Of a stretch of 64,000 bases of DNA, positions 36,020 to 48,003 are shown in pieces. A program made the position numbers and the translations under genes. The stretch comes from Linyphia triangularis (taxonomy: Eukaryota; Arthropoda; Arachnida; Araneae; Linyphiidae). The DNA lies in NCBI GenBank assembly GCA_963978545.1, contig OZ021721.1, forward strand, positions 103,683,866 through 103,747,865, written 5' to 3'. The notes under the pieces were generated by a model. That model did not search any database. It saw only the letters and a program-made list of their open reading frames with translations, and had not been told where the DNA came from. Within the stretch, counting starts at the first letter, position 1; every line of letters begins with the position of its first letter.

Positions 36020-36229
36020 TGCATCATATATTCATTTGCATATAAATCCTTGGTATACATGCCAACTTTTATGTATGCAATTTTAACTTATTTAAGCGAT
36101 TTTGAGCTCAGATTGACTTTACATAGGATTTGATTATTGCGAGGAAAACCATTGATTAAAAGTTAAGTCCATTAGTCCATTCCGTACTATGGACTATTTT
36201 TTGTGTTGTCCCCAAAACTTGCCGGAATA

Positions 36230-36300
36230 TGTTGTCATCAACAACGAGTCTATTAAGTTTCAGCTCGATTGGATGACAGCAAGTTCGTAAATTAGCTTGC
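36230..36300 (+). repeat. fragment of the microsatellite-bearing element
   Basis: 'tcagctcgattggatgacag' matches 'tcagcccgattggatgacag' at 60480-60499 in the element at 59815-60600, and the preceding 'ttgtcatcaacaacgagtct' also matches 'ttgtcatcgacatcgaatct' there. Only a short piece is present. Confidence 0.6.
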
Positions 36301-36309
36301 GAGAAGTCA

Positions 36310-36900
36310 ATAGAAGCTTGTGTAAAAGCGCTCTTTTAGTAACAGCCCGCAAAATTTAATAGAAGGCATTTTCATCGACAACAAATCTATAATATAAAGG
36401 ATGGAAAAGGAATTGTAGAGTGACATTCATTTTGATAGCAAATTCATGATAAATACTTTAAGTACATACAAAGAAAATATTCATAAAGGAAAAGGAGCCA
36501 AATAAGGCCCACTTAAGGCTTGAGAATTTTTATTCTACAGCTGCTCACTCAATTTACTCTAAATTTAACATAAGCTTAGTTGTATTTTTAACTACATGAA
36601 AATATTATTTTGGTATGTTTATTCATTTTAGCACATTTAAAATGAATTTTTCTAAAACTTTCAATTGAAATCCAACACCCCAATAAAACTAATAGTATGG
36701 AATCTAAAAACGTTTTTAAAAAAGTTTCTTTTTCAATAAAAAGCTCTATTAAATTATGAAACAATCAAGGTAAATGTATTGCATTTTTGCCAACTCCTTC
36801 CCTCAGCTCATTTGCTTAAAGAAACCTGAAAGATGAACATTTGTTTTCATAACAAGATGGTTGCTTTGTTTGTACGCTCAACGGCCTATTTTTGTGCACA
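36310..36900. other. AT-rich stretch, no gene seen
   Basis: A second weak echo of the same element, 'ttcatcgacaacaaatctat', is at 36371. Otherwise nothing I can assign. Confidence 0.45.
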
Positions 36901-36927
36901 ATAACGGCTAATCAGGTCAGGGACTAC

Positions 36928-37050
36928 AGCTTAACGTGGATTCCGAACCACAACGAACATCCATGCCTAACCCAGGATTCGAACCCAGAACCTTTGGCAT
37001 GGGAGACCAGAGCGATAACCTCACAGCCATCAGGTTGACCCATGGCCGCC
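36928..37050 (-). mobile_element. tRNA-derived SINE (family 2), minus strand
   Basis: Read on the minus strand, a tRNA-like head from about 37045 includes 'aacctgatggctgtgagg' (A-box region) and the B-box 'gggttcgaatcct', then continues 'ggcatggatgttcgttgtgg'. No TSD was found, so the limits are approximate. A diverged copy of its last ~90 bp is present in every monomer of the 28.3-34.3 kb satellite. The 64-codon plus-strand frame across it is incidental. Confidence 0.72.
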
Positions 37051-37259
37051 TTATTTGGCTAACTATACTTTCATTCGTTATTGGCACCCGGCCCCCATAC
37101 TACTTATGTATAAGATACAAAAATGATTAAATATTTTCAAGCCCGATTAAAAATGCTTCAAAAATAAGTTAAATTCATTATTGCAGTCATTCATCAAACA
37201 CTGAATTGCGAACAAAGCAAATTTACCTTGACTGCCTAGTAGACACTCTCAATCTTGGA

Positions 37260-37700
37260 AAAAACACTCGTTTACTCGATATCCAGAGCTGGCAATTGCT
37301 TCATTATTTTTTATAAATTACTTTCTTGAGTTCCCGACTCGGATTAGATTGCTGTAGCTCGGAGTCGTCACGTTGATTCAGCCATTTGCGAAGTATGAGC
37401 TTCCACCCTTTCAACCCTATCCTCAACTTTCCCATCTTAACCACAAAACATCGCAATGAAATTGCATTCCATATAATCTTGATCACTCAAGATACAATAA
37501 AAAAAACAGTTCAAATTGATTAAGTAGATCTGGTTATGGTCTTATTCTCTTTCACCCCCATCCTCGATTTTACCACTTGAACCACAAATCATCGTAAGAA
37601 AATTGTGTTCCCGACAATCTAGATTATTCAAGATATACTTAGAAAAAAAAAGGTGTTCAAATTGGTTTAGTAGTTCTCAAGTTAAGACCATACCAATAGT
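37260..37700. repeat. two or three diverged ~165-bp tandem units
   Basis: 'ccctatcctcaactttccca' near 37418 and 'cccccatcctcgattttacc' near 37555 are followed in order by 'accacaaa', 'catcg', 'aatct', 'ttcaagata' and 'ttcaaattg'. It resembles the architecture of the array at 58 kb but is too diverged to assign to it. Confidence 0.5.
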
Positions 37701-37831
37701 GAGGTTGGCAAAGGGGATAAGGATGACGTTTCTCTTGCTTTGGAGATCAAGTGTGAAAAATGTCATTGAGATTGGGGTAAAAAAGCAAATTTCTATAAGA
37801 ACAAAGAACACAATTCTTTTTATAAATCTGT

Positions 37832-38073
37832 ACACCGGAGGTAAAGGACACCATGTCACATTTTTGTATTTGTTCAGGAGAGCCAATTTTCCATAACTTT
37901 GAGCTATTAAAACAGATGGGATTTTATTTCCCCCTGTCTTATCTTCGTTATTTATGGGAACAGGACATAGTACCCTATACCATTGTAGAGATAAAAAAAA
38001 AATCCACATTAAAGACATGGTGTTAAGTCAATTTAATAAAAAAAATGGATACGGTATCCTTTACCTCCGGGAC
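37832..38073. mobile_element. MITE with CCGGAGGTAAAGGA ends
   Basis: The left end CACCGGAGGTAAAGGACACC and reverse-complemented right end CCCGGAGGTAAAGGATACC enclose about 240 bp. No clear TSD. The open frames on both strands across it are incidental. Confidence 0.75.
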
Positions 38074-38079
38074 ACAGAA

Positions 38080-38600
38080 ATATACTTCAAGATTGCTTCT
38101 ATCAAACACATAAGTACTACTGGTTAGCAGATTTTATGAACAGTTTTGCAATAGTAAGTTTTGGAAGAGTTTGCAAGGAAGTGTCCGAGGTAGTGTTTGT
38201 TTTAGAGTTTTCTGGATTAGGACTGCCACATTGCCACATAATACTGTAACATAAACAATCAATGAGACTTCGAAGATATAACATGAAACTGTTAATATTG
38301 TACCAGCGGCTGCTATGGCAGCGCTCTGGCTCGACCTTTTGATCATATGACCTACTCTTTATCTAACCGAGTCACTGGGGACACGTTAGACAGAAATTGT
38401 CTGATTGGGACCTAGGGCCTTATTTCCTCCATTGCAAATAAGATTTAAATGCCCATCTTTGTAGCTTAATTTTAACTTTTAACTCATACAAATCTTTAAA
38501 ATGCATGTTTGATTTCTGATCACTTCTTTTACAAGTTGAATTAAATTTTTATGAAAATCTCGGTTTATAAACTACACATTGGATAGATTCTGTCTTTTTT
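38080..38600. other. unassigned stretch
   Basis: No recognisable gene. A 70-codon minus-strand frame at 38134-38346 has a hydrophobic run (IFEVSLIVYVTVLCGNVAVL) but no supporting context. Confidence 0.4.
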
Positions 38601-38617
38601 TTCCTCTCCCTTCTTTT

Positions 38618-38735
38618 GTTAAAAATTTGCATCCACTTTCACCAAAAATTGGTTCCCAATTAGCTGCGATCAACATTTGGTGCTTAGTTTTACGATTTAA
38701 TGGTGCTACCTAGGACCATTTTAAGCAGTTTTTTA
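38618..38735. mobile_element. half copy of the CACTGTTAAAAA foldback MITE
   Basis: Holds 'ttgttaaaaattt', 'caccaaaaattggttccca', 'catttggtgcttag' and 'cgatttaatggtgctacct', which is the left arm of the foldback elements at 55489 and 56634. The right arm is absent; the sequence leaves the element at the hairpin loop. Confidence 0.8.
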
Positions 38736-39294
38736 ATAATTAATTACTAATTAATAACATAAGTTTTAAATTTTTTAAAAATAGAAACATGAATTTTTTT
38801 TTGTTTTTGTTTCCATTAGAACTATCATGATCTAAAACTCCTCCAGTATTTTTTTCATTCCATTTTGACTTTTGGTTTTCAGTATTTTAACCAAAATGTA
38901 AAAAAGCGCACATTAAAGGACCGTGTAATAGATTACGTCTTGAGGCATGCAAAATGTTTGCTTCTTCCAATGCTTTAAAGAGATTTGCCCTCAAGATCGA
39001 TCAAAACATTTTCACTCAAAAGTGACGTGTTTCTCAACATAATGAACAGAAATGTGTTATCTATGGTAAACGAAGTATTCTAAATCGAATGAAAACATAA
39101 AAAATTGAGGTTCGTATTGAAGTTTTTAAAGATTGAGTTAAATTTACTTGGCATACATCCCCCTAAGAACAAGTTTTTACATCAGACATATAGAAAATCG
39201 TAAACAAAAAATTTTAGTGCAAACCGCAAGATTCTACGATTGTTAGAACCGAAAATATAGCCATCGTTCGGATTTTTTTTTTTTTTTTTTTTTT

Positions 39295-39520
39295 TTTCGT
39301 ACTGTACTATAAAACATTTTCTGATTAAATCTTTCCAAAAAAAGAAAAAAGCTACTAAATCATTAAAAATTATCCTTTAATTGAGGCGTAGTTATCCATT
39401 AGATAAACCACATTTGGTTCGTTTTGGCATGAATGGTTTTGGAAAATCGGAGTAGAAACAGCACAAATTATATCGTGTGATGGTCCGTTCTTGCGCTCAA
39501 CGCTTCAATTTAGCATCCTT
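39295..39520. repeat. dispersed repeat R4, copy 1 (pair with 42230-42440)
   Basis: Shares 'gtactgtactataaaac' / 'gaggtaccataaaac', 'ctactaaatcatta', 'ccattagataaaccacattt' and 'gatggtccgttc' / 'gatggtctaatc' with 42230-42440, same orientation. A T24-type run precedes it (39269-39297). Followed by C-rich tracts in both copies. Family not recognised. Confidence 0.78.
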
Positions 39521-40005
39521 TGTTGTCTTACAGATACTTCATTTATACTAATAATCTTCATCTATTATGACAATCAATGTCATATCACAGCCTTATATGG
39601 CATAATCTCTAGTATAATCTCGCAACAAGTCCTCTTAACATTCCCCCCCCCCCTCCCTCAATGTATTAAGTATTTAAAGCCTGCTTGTGTGACTATTATT
39701 TCGAGCAACACGCATGTGTTAGGAAAGTAGAATAGAATTGGCAGAATAGATGAAAGGCATAAACCTAAAAGGACTTTCCAGTCTTTTAAGTAACAATTTG
39801 TATATTTTAACATGCCTTTATCACGCATATAGCATTCATATGGTGTATTAACAAAATTCCTCTTTTGTTTACTATTTATTGCTTTTGCATTGTTAGTGTA
39901 CACTTTAAACATGAATACATATAATTCTTAATTCAGTATGGATCGGAATGAATGGGAATAATAACCTTTTCAACCAATCCCTACGTTATTTATAAGTTAT
40001 AACAC
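39520..40005. other. unassigned stretch
   Basis: Contains C11-type run at about 39644. Two overlapping frames of ~80 codons on opposite strands look random. Confidence 0.45.
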
Positions 40006-40007
40006 AT

Positions 40008-40560
40008 ACTAGCTGAATATCCGTGCTGCATTACAAGTTTTACCATGTACATTTTAGAAATCAAAAGATATTCATTCATGTTTTATTTCTTTTTTCTTGC
40101 CATTCCTACTTTAAAGGGTGGTGATTTGAAATTGTGATAGATTTCTTTTTCAATGTTTTTTTTTTCTCGACATCTTTTATACCAATTTTCAGCATCCTGG
40201 TTTTAAGGGAAATTGCAATATTCTAAATTTGAAACGTTCGACTGTTTCGAACCCTAGTAATTGCTTTATCAAGTATTGCCTAGTAATTGCTTTATTGGAA
40301 TTGCTTTTTCTATACTTGCTTGCCCTTGTTGACATTTGTACCAAACTTCACTACTACTTTGAAAGTAGACATTAGGATGTTCCGCGTTTAGAATCTATGA
40401 CTCTTTTTCGACCCCTTAAAGTTAGCTGAAATTGTAATAGAGTATTATTTCGATGATTGGTTTTGTTGACATTTATACTTAACTTCAGAGTTGGAGTTAT
40501 ATGGGAAGTGAGAGAATTGGAGAATTAATGATGAGTTGGTTAGTGAGAGCTTTGGCTATT
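40008..40560. mobile_element. element family T147, short diverged copy
   Basis: Begins 'actagctgaatatccgtgct' and ends 'ttagtgagagctttggc', matching the ends of the long copy at 57687-59630 ('actagctgaatacccgtgct' and 'agtgagggctttgcc'). Internally it retains two or three diverged units with 'accaattttcag' and 'ccccttaaagtt'. So the same termini enclose variable numbers of tandem units. Confidence 0.75.
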
Positions 40561-40690
40561 GTGTACTAGGTGCGTCGCTCCGGGTTGAGAAATGGCGCAG
40601 CATGGCCCTAGTGAAGCCCTTGCGCAATAAAACCCCAGCCAACCAACCGTGTTGAGAAGATCTATCATTGGGTGTAGGTCCCAGCATTTG
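40560..40690. other. GC-richer unassigned segment
   Basis: 'gcgcagcatggccctagtga' and 'ccccagccaaccaaccg' lie here. The sequence has the feel of a SINE tail but I find no pol III boxes and no second copy in the window. Confidence 0.3.
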
Positions 40691-40864
40691 ACTCTGCGCA
40701 AACTAGGCTTGCTTAGCTTGCTAAAAGATTCATTGCTACGTAAACCCTAGTTATTAGACCCCTGTAGAGAAACAAAAAATGTCCCCGTTAATACAATAAT
40801 ACACCCCCCTCCCCCCACTCCTCTGAATTTTTTTTATGAACTCTTACGTCCCCCATTCCTATTC

Positions 40865-41205
40865 CTAGAAACACAAAGATCAAAACTACTTATGTTTAAA
40901 ATTTCAGAAATCTATGCTCATTGGAAGTCACTTTGCAAAAAAACCCAACAAAACTTTAAATATTAAAAAAATTAATATAAAATAATTAATTTGTTAACAT
41001 ATAAAGCATACAAGATCATAACTAATTATGTTTAAAATTTCAGACTTCTACGCGAATAGGAAGTTAGTTCATAAAAAAAAAAATTAAAAAGACTCATTAA
41101 AACTTTAATCTTCTGTTTGTCAAATATTACAATTATAAAGCCAAAAGTACTTATGTTTAAAGTTCAAAATCTTACGCATATTGGAAGTCACTTTCTATAA
41201 AGCCA
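40865..41205. repeat. three diverged ~145-bp tandem units
   Basis: 'cttatgtttaaaatttcaga' near 40889, a version with 'ttatgtttaaaatttcagac' near 41026, and 'cttatgtttaaagttcaaa' near 41151 are each followed by a 'ttggaagtca' or 'taggaagtta' block. Old and non-coding. Confidence 0.65.
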
Positions 41206-41209
41206 CAAG

Positions 41210-41824
41210 GATAGAGCCATAGACCCACAGACCCTAAATACATAAAGAGTTAGCTTTCAAAGTGGGTCATAAATCTTTATGTTGACCAGATCCAACTTTT
41301 CTAAATTAGCAATATACGTACTTACTATAGTAACATTTGTCTTAAAGTATGATTAACATTGATTTTAGACAATAATATATAATAGTACTTTAAGACAAAT
41401 TTCCCCAGGATAATTGCAGGTAACAAATTATTGAAAATTTTGAATAGTTCTAAAATGAATATGGCTCAATTTGAACTCGAACTTTACAAATGTTTTTGTT
41501 ATGAACTATAAAAATACAACTAGATTTCTGAGCATAAAATCGTTGAGCATTCATAAATGTGTAATTGCTATATTGTTTATATATTTTAATTACATTAGAC
41601 ATAAGAAATTTAAGAGAGTCAGTTCCAAACTATATATATATATTTGGACCACATAATTTATGAAATCAATGCAGGTATAAATGAACTAGTTTTTAAATCA
41701 AAAAAATATTCTTGCTTATTATCATTATTTTTACAAGAAACTTGTTCATTTTATACTCTATCTCCTGCTAAATTTAACATTGTTTTGTAAAATATGTAAT
41801 ATATATGGATATAGAGCTTTCAGG

Positions 41825-41858
<34 letters not shown>

Positions 41859-42225
41859 ATCGATGACCATTATAATGTTTTTAAGTCACTATTACGTAAT
41901 TATAAAATGTATCTTTCATAATATTTACAATGTTTTCAACATGGTTCAATGAAACTTTTGTTAACTAAACAATTATAAAAAATAATTTTTGACAATATTT
42001 ATCGAATATTTCGTACATGTGTTTGTAAAAATTTTCATTTTAACTTTACTGCAAGTTTGTTAATTAAGAGAGATAATGTACTTGTTAAGGCTTTGTAAAA
42101 GTCTATTATATCGGCATTAATTTTAAAATGTCCCTTTATTACTCAAGAAATCTTAAAACAAAATCTTAATAGTTGAATAAAAATCATCACACATGTCAAG
42201 GAAGTTAATATTTTAAATTGCAAAT
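41210..42225. other. AT-rich stretch, no gene seen
   Basis: Contains a small hairpin (41335-41395: 'atttgtcttaaagta' against 'tactttaagacaaat', loop ~35 bp) that may be a degraded MITE, and an A30 run at about 41828-41857. Confidence 0.5.
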
Positions 42226-42229
42226 TCTG

Positions 42230-42440
42230 AGGTACCATAAAACTGATTAAATTTTTCCAAAAAAAAAATATATATATACTAAATCATTAAATTATTTTTG
42301 AATTGAGACGTAATGATTCATTAGATAAACCACATTTGGTCCGTTCTGACATGATTGGTTTTGGAAAAAAAAGGGGTAGAAACAATTTTTTTTATTGTGG
42401 GATGGTCTAATCTGGTGCTCAATGATTCAGCTATCCTTTA
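42230..42440. repeat. dispersed repeat R4, copy 2
   Basis: Direct partner of 39295-39520; see that entry for shared blocks. This copy has a TATATATA expansion at about 42271. Confidence 0.78.
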
Positions 42441-42764
42441 ATAATCCTTTAATTACTATTCGACTACAATGATATTGAACTAAATTTTAACTCAAAGGAA
42501 TTTTTTTCCCTAAAAATATGTTCTTGCAATTATCAGAAATAAAAACTTGCAGACTATTTGGCCACAATAAATGATTAATTATTGCTTTGAAACCTATGAA
42601 TTTTTTACATCAGGCATAAAATCTGTAACGAGAGATCATTTACGATATTTGATGGAAAAATAAATAGTCATCTTAGGTCTTTTATTACTGATTTCTTAAA
42701 TGTTTTTATAAGCAGCTTGTAAATACATGCTAAAGACCCCCCCCCCTCTATTATTTTCCTTCAA

Positions 42765-43675
<911 letters not shown>

Positions 43676-43699
43676 CTTTGTTCTATGGGTAATTTTATT

Positions 43700-43880
43700 A
43701 TCTTGTTTTACTGTTGTTATACCTGGTATAAAATTCATATATTTTAAAGCAATACTTCATTAGGTATTGTGAGCAATAAAATGAAGCAATAAATTTATGG
43801 GACAAGGGCAGGCTTGGCCATCCCTCTTAACAATAGAATATTTTAGAATAGTTTTTAGACATAATCGTTTAGGCCACTAA
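43700..43880. repeat. dispersed repeat R3, copy 2
   Basis: Shares 'gttatacctggtataaaatt' with 23415 and 'ttttaaagcaatacttc' with 47530. It starts right after element M copy 1, so R3 may be an extension of M. Confidence 0.55.
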
Positions 43881-43889
43881 AATATGTAT

Positions 43890-44795
43890 TAAGAGAAAAT
43901 ATTATTATTTATGAACATTCTTTTATGCTAGAACAAAATGTTCCAGTAAATTTATTTAAAATTTATGTAAATAAGTAATTTAAAATAATTGAGTTTTTTA
44001 TATAAAAATTCCTAAACACAAAACAAATTTAAAATTTCTAATGTAAAAAAAAAAATATTTAAATGTAATTCGTAAACAAAATTACTAATTATCTTTTAAG
44101 ATTTAAATTTACAGCAGTAGGGAATAATCAAAGGAAAAGTCGGGGTGAAATTCAACGTATTTTAACTATCTCATCATAAAAATATATCTACAAGCCAGTA
44201 AAAAATCTAGTTGCTACAATTTTGTTTGGTATCACATGCATTATCTTTTCATTTCATTTTCGCTTTTGGTAATTAAATCCCGAGCAACAAACCATTATTT
44301 TTCAATAACTTTGTATCTCAAACATACAAAGCTCTTAGTATATCCGTTTACTTCAAACAAACTCGTTATTGATCAATTTGTTGATTTATCTATTCTGCAA
44401 CCGATGTAAAATATAGAAGCAAAATTGCGCGAGCGTTGATTTTGACGACTTTACCTTCGCTAGCTATATCGCTATAGATGAATAGAAAATAACACGCCTA
44501 TGCTAATACTGAGAGACAAAAATTACGTGACACATCCAATTATGGTATTCTTAATCACACATTGCCGGTCGTTTGTCAAGGGGGTGGGCAATAACAGTGG
44601 GCAACTGCTTTGATGAAGTCGAAACTGTATTTAGAGTTTTGACTCACTGGGAGTAAATTGTTAATAACAGGTAACTGTTCGTAATGTTTGAATGATGGTG
44701 TACCAGTTTAGTTCTGTGCTATTGATTATTTGATAGAGAATGGTATTCTGGCTCAACTTGTAGCACCTGTGGGGTTCGCAGCAATGTTTTTTCTG
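43890..44795. other. AT-rich stretch, no gene seen
   Basis: No plausible coding frame or repeat edge. Confidence 0.5.
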
Positions 44796-44800
44796 GAGTT

Positions 44801-46076
44801 GCGATGGTTGCTAGAGGACGTTCTTTTTGGGGTCATTGTTAGAATTGAGTTGTGGTGGAGGGGGGGGAGGAGTCATTGTTTAATATATTTTTAGTTGGTA
44901 TAGCATAAAAAAATTAAGTTATGGTTTGGCTGAGTAGATATTACTCTTGAAAATTGTAACTATGCTTGATTACAGAACCGGTCTAAAGTGCGAGGGCTGC
45001 TAGAGGAAGTTCTTTTCGGGGTCATTGTTAGAATTGAGTTGTGGGGGGGGGGGAGTCATTGTTTATATATTTTTAGTTGGTATAGCATAAAAAAAATTAA
45101 GTTATGGTTTGGTTGAGTAGATATTACTCTTGAAAATTGTAACTATGCTTGACTACAGGACCGGCCTAAAGTGCGATGGTTGCTAAAGGACGTTCTTTTC
45201 GGGGTCATTGTTAAAATTGAGGTGAGAGGAATAGGGGGGGGGGGGCGTCATTGTTTTATATATTTTTAGTTGGTATAGCATAAAAAAATTAAGTTATGGT
45301 TTGGCTGAGTAGATATTACTCTTGAAAATTGTAACTATGCTTGACTACAGGACCGGCCTAAAATGCGATGGTTGCTAGAGAACGTTCTTTTCGGGGTCAT
45401 TGTTAGAATTGAATGGGGAGAGGGGTTCATTGTTTTATATATTTTTGGTTGGTATTGCATAAAAATATTAAGTTATGGTTTGCTTGAGTAGATATTACTC
45501 TTAAAAATTGTAATTATGCTTGATTACAGAACCGGTCTAAAGTGCGATGGTTGCTAGAGGACGTTCTTTTCAGGGTCATTGTTAAAATTGAGGTGAGAGG
45601 AGTAGGGGGGGGGGGGGGCGTCATTGTTTTATATAATTTTGGTTGGTATTGAATAAAAAAAGTAAGATATGGTTTGGTTGGTAGATATATGTCTTAAATA
45701 TTGTAACTATGCTTGAATACAGGACAGACCTAAAGTGCGCGATGGTTGCTAGAGGACGTTTTTTTTTGGCGTCATTGTTAGAATTGAGCGGGGAGGAGGG
45801 GCTCATTTCTTTATATATTTTTGGTTTGTATTGAATAAAAGAAATTAAGTTATGGTTTGTTTGAGTAGATATTACTATTAAAATTTTTAATTATGCTTGA
45901 ATACAGAACCAGTCTAAAGTGCGATGGCTGCTAAAGGACGTTCTTTTCGCGGTCATTGTTAGAATGGAGTTGTAGGGGGGAGGAGTCATTATTTTATATA
46001 TTTTATTTGGTGCAGGATAAAAAAAATAAGTTTTGGTTTGGTTGAGTAGATATTACTCTTAAAAATTGTAACTATG
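44801..46076. repeat. ~185-bp tandem array, 7 units, each with a hAT-like end
   Basis: 'gcgatggttgctagaggacg' or a close variant starts at 44801, 44990, 45173, 45365, 45544, 45739 and 45921, giving periods of 179-195. Each unit contains a G-run segment, 'agttatggttt', 'gtagatattactctt', 'aactatgcttga' and then 'acaggaccggcctaaag'. That last block matches the terminus of the hAT-like element that starts at 46085. Length variation comes mostly from the G runs. Confidence 0.92.
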
Positions 46077-47341
46077 CTTGAATACAGGGCCGTCCTAAAG
46101 CGTGTGCGAAGTGCGTGATCGCACACATACGATTTTAAAAAGGGCACTGAAATGGAAAAAATTAAAAAAATAATAAGGTAAAAATTTAAATTTTTATGTA
46201 ATTTTGAATGCAAATTATCTTAACCTACCTGAAGTCTACTCTTCCGCAAGAAATACACAACAACCTTGCATTTTTTTCCATTGAAAATGACATCATCGTC
46301 ATTAGATTATGATGCACTAATAAAAACATTTTTGGCTGCTAAATCTAGGAAGGTTCTCCGCTAGGTGTGCAGTACAGATTATTCAATTTTCTGTAATATT
46401 TTTTCTAGATTAGTTTTTTTTTTTTCATGAATATTAAATCAAATAAAACTTTTGTTGTAGTTAAAAAAATGTGTCTGTTATTTTCTACTTGACAAAACTA
46501 TAAACCGAGTAAAAGAATTTCGGACTTTGCTCTTTACACAAGTACAGTACAGCATGCCTATCGAAGTTTGAAAAAGTCAGTTAAAAGAGTCAGTAGAAGA
46601 AGTCATTTTAAAAAATAAAAATAATAAAAAGGTACTAAACACTTTACTTTAATATTTACTGTTTTTTACTGCTTTTTAGTTTTTGGTTTAAAATGCTAAC
46701 TTCAGGTTTTAAGTTCCAGTAGGGCAGCGTAGCCCAGTCGAGAGAGTATAGTTCTCGTAACTAGAAGGTTGCAAGGTTGCGAGCTGTGAGGTTGCGAGTT
46801 CGGGCCTGGGACCGACTAAAGACCGCCGTGTTCGCTAATGGTGACTGGAGCACGTTAAATCAGTCATGGTCGCAAAGTCCTCCAAGTTCCCATACAAATC
46901 AATACCTCTGGGAGTGGCAAAGCCAAGTCTTCTGGTGGAATCTTCTGCTTGGTATTGCCTCTAAATTAAGAAGTTCCACATACGGTCGGTAGTGCTGCCA
47001 TCTATTGGGTAGCTACCGAAAGAGGTAGAAATGAACTCTTCGGTGGCTATAGGTAGACTTGTGCACTCCCTCTCGCGAGTGTGCGCTTACATTCTGTGCA
47101 GTACTGCCCACTACCGATCTGTACGGGATATGGGGTTGGTACAAAATGCTTAAGCAGTGGTGCCTTAGTCCCCATAGTCCTTGATAAAAAGAAGAAGAAG
47201 AAAGAAGTTCCAGTAAATTTCAGTTATAGAGCACCCATACCATTTTTGGAGGTTTTACTATACCCATTTTCATTGTAAGGGGCTCCAAAACTCATTCTTG
47301 TATGCACAGTACTTTGCTCTTAAACCGGTCCTGCTTGAACA
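46077..47341. mobile_element. hAT-like element carrying a nested SINE
   Basis: The body 46085-47333 begins CAGGGCCGTCCTAAAG and its reverse-complemented right end is CAGGACCGGTTTAAG. Flanks 'cttgaata' (46077-46084) and 'cttgaaca' (47334-47341) are an 8-bp TSD with one mismatch. Without the nested SINE it is about 760 bp. 'gaagtgcgtgatcgcacaca' follows the left end, a common hAT subterminal style. No transposase remains. Confidence 0.82.
46711..47215 (+). mobile_element. SINE family 3, intact, nested in the hAT-like element
   Basis: The body 46722-47204 (483 bp) is flanked by a perfect 11-bp TSD 'aagttccagta' (46711-46721 and 47205-47215). The head 'gcagcgtagcccagtcgaga' with 'tgcgagttcgggcct' resembles tRNA A and B boxes. 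The tail ends in (GAA)n, 'gaagaagaagaaag'. It is long for a SINE, with an internal GC-richer body; the 71- and 65-codon frames inside are not convincing. The nested position dates it after the hAT insertion. Confidence 0.88.
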
Positions 47342-47499
47342 TTAAACTCATTAACAAAATTTGATGGTGAAATGATTTTTTTTATAATTAATTTGTAAAT
47401 TTTTTTATAAGCTAGCAATTAAAAACTTCTTAAAATGTAATAAACAAAACACTCAGTGATTTCTCCCCCCTCCCCCTTTTTTTTTTGTAAGAAATTTTA

Positions 47500-47680
47500 T
47501 TGTTGTTGTTATATCTTTTAAACTACTTCACATGTTTTAAAGCAATACTTCGTCAGATGTTGTGGCCCGAAAAATGAAGCATTAGGTCTATAAGGCAGAA
47601 AGAGAGTAATGATTTCTCTTAACGTATACATGCACACTCCAAATATCGCAAAATAGTCCAAAAAGTGGTTTTAGTTTCAT
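47500..47680. repeat. dispersed repeat R3, copy 3
   Basis: Contains 'ttgttatatcttttaaac', 'gttttaaagcaatacttc' and 'aaaatgaagca', in the same order as 43710-43790. Confidence 0.55.
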
Positions 47681-47801
47681 TGCTTTAAATTAATTTCTAA
47701 ATGGAATTTTTGAAAAATAAGGGTATCATTCAAAAACTAGTGAACTAGTTAGTTTAAAGTACTATTTTATTCTGAAAATAAGTTTAAAAATTTTAAACTT
47801 A

Positions 47802-48001
47802 CACTCACTTCTAAAAGTTAAGCACGGAGAGGAAAATGTTAACTAACGTAAGCCAATCTGAATTAAAGAAGCTGAAATTTGTTGCAAAGGTAGAAGGAAG
47901 TATGCAAATATGTTATGTAAATGCCAATCACGGTTTCGCGTCGAGAAATATGCAAAATAGACAGTCGTATAAGATCCGTGCTTAACTTTTGAAAGTGAGT
48001 G
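47802..48001. mobile_element. Tc1/mariner-like MITE, 200 bp
   Basis: Flanked by TA on both sides (47800-47801 and 48002-48003). The left TIR is CACTCACTTCTAAAAGTTAA and the reverse-complemented right TIR is CACTCACTTTCAAAAGTTAA; both continue 'gcacgga', giving ~27-bp inverted repeats. Non-coding interior. Confidence 0.93.
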
Positions 48002-48003
48002 TA

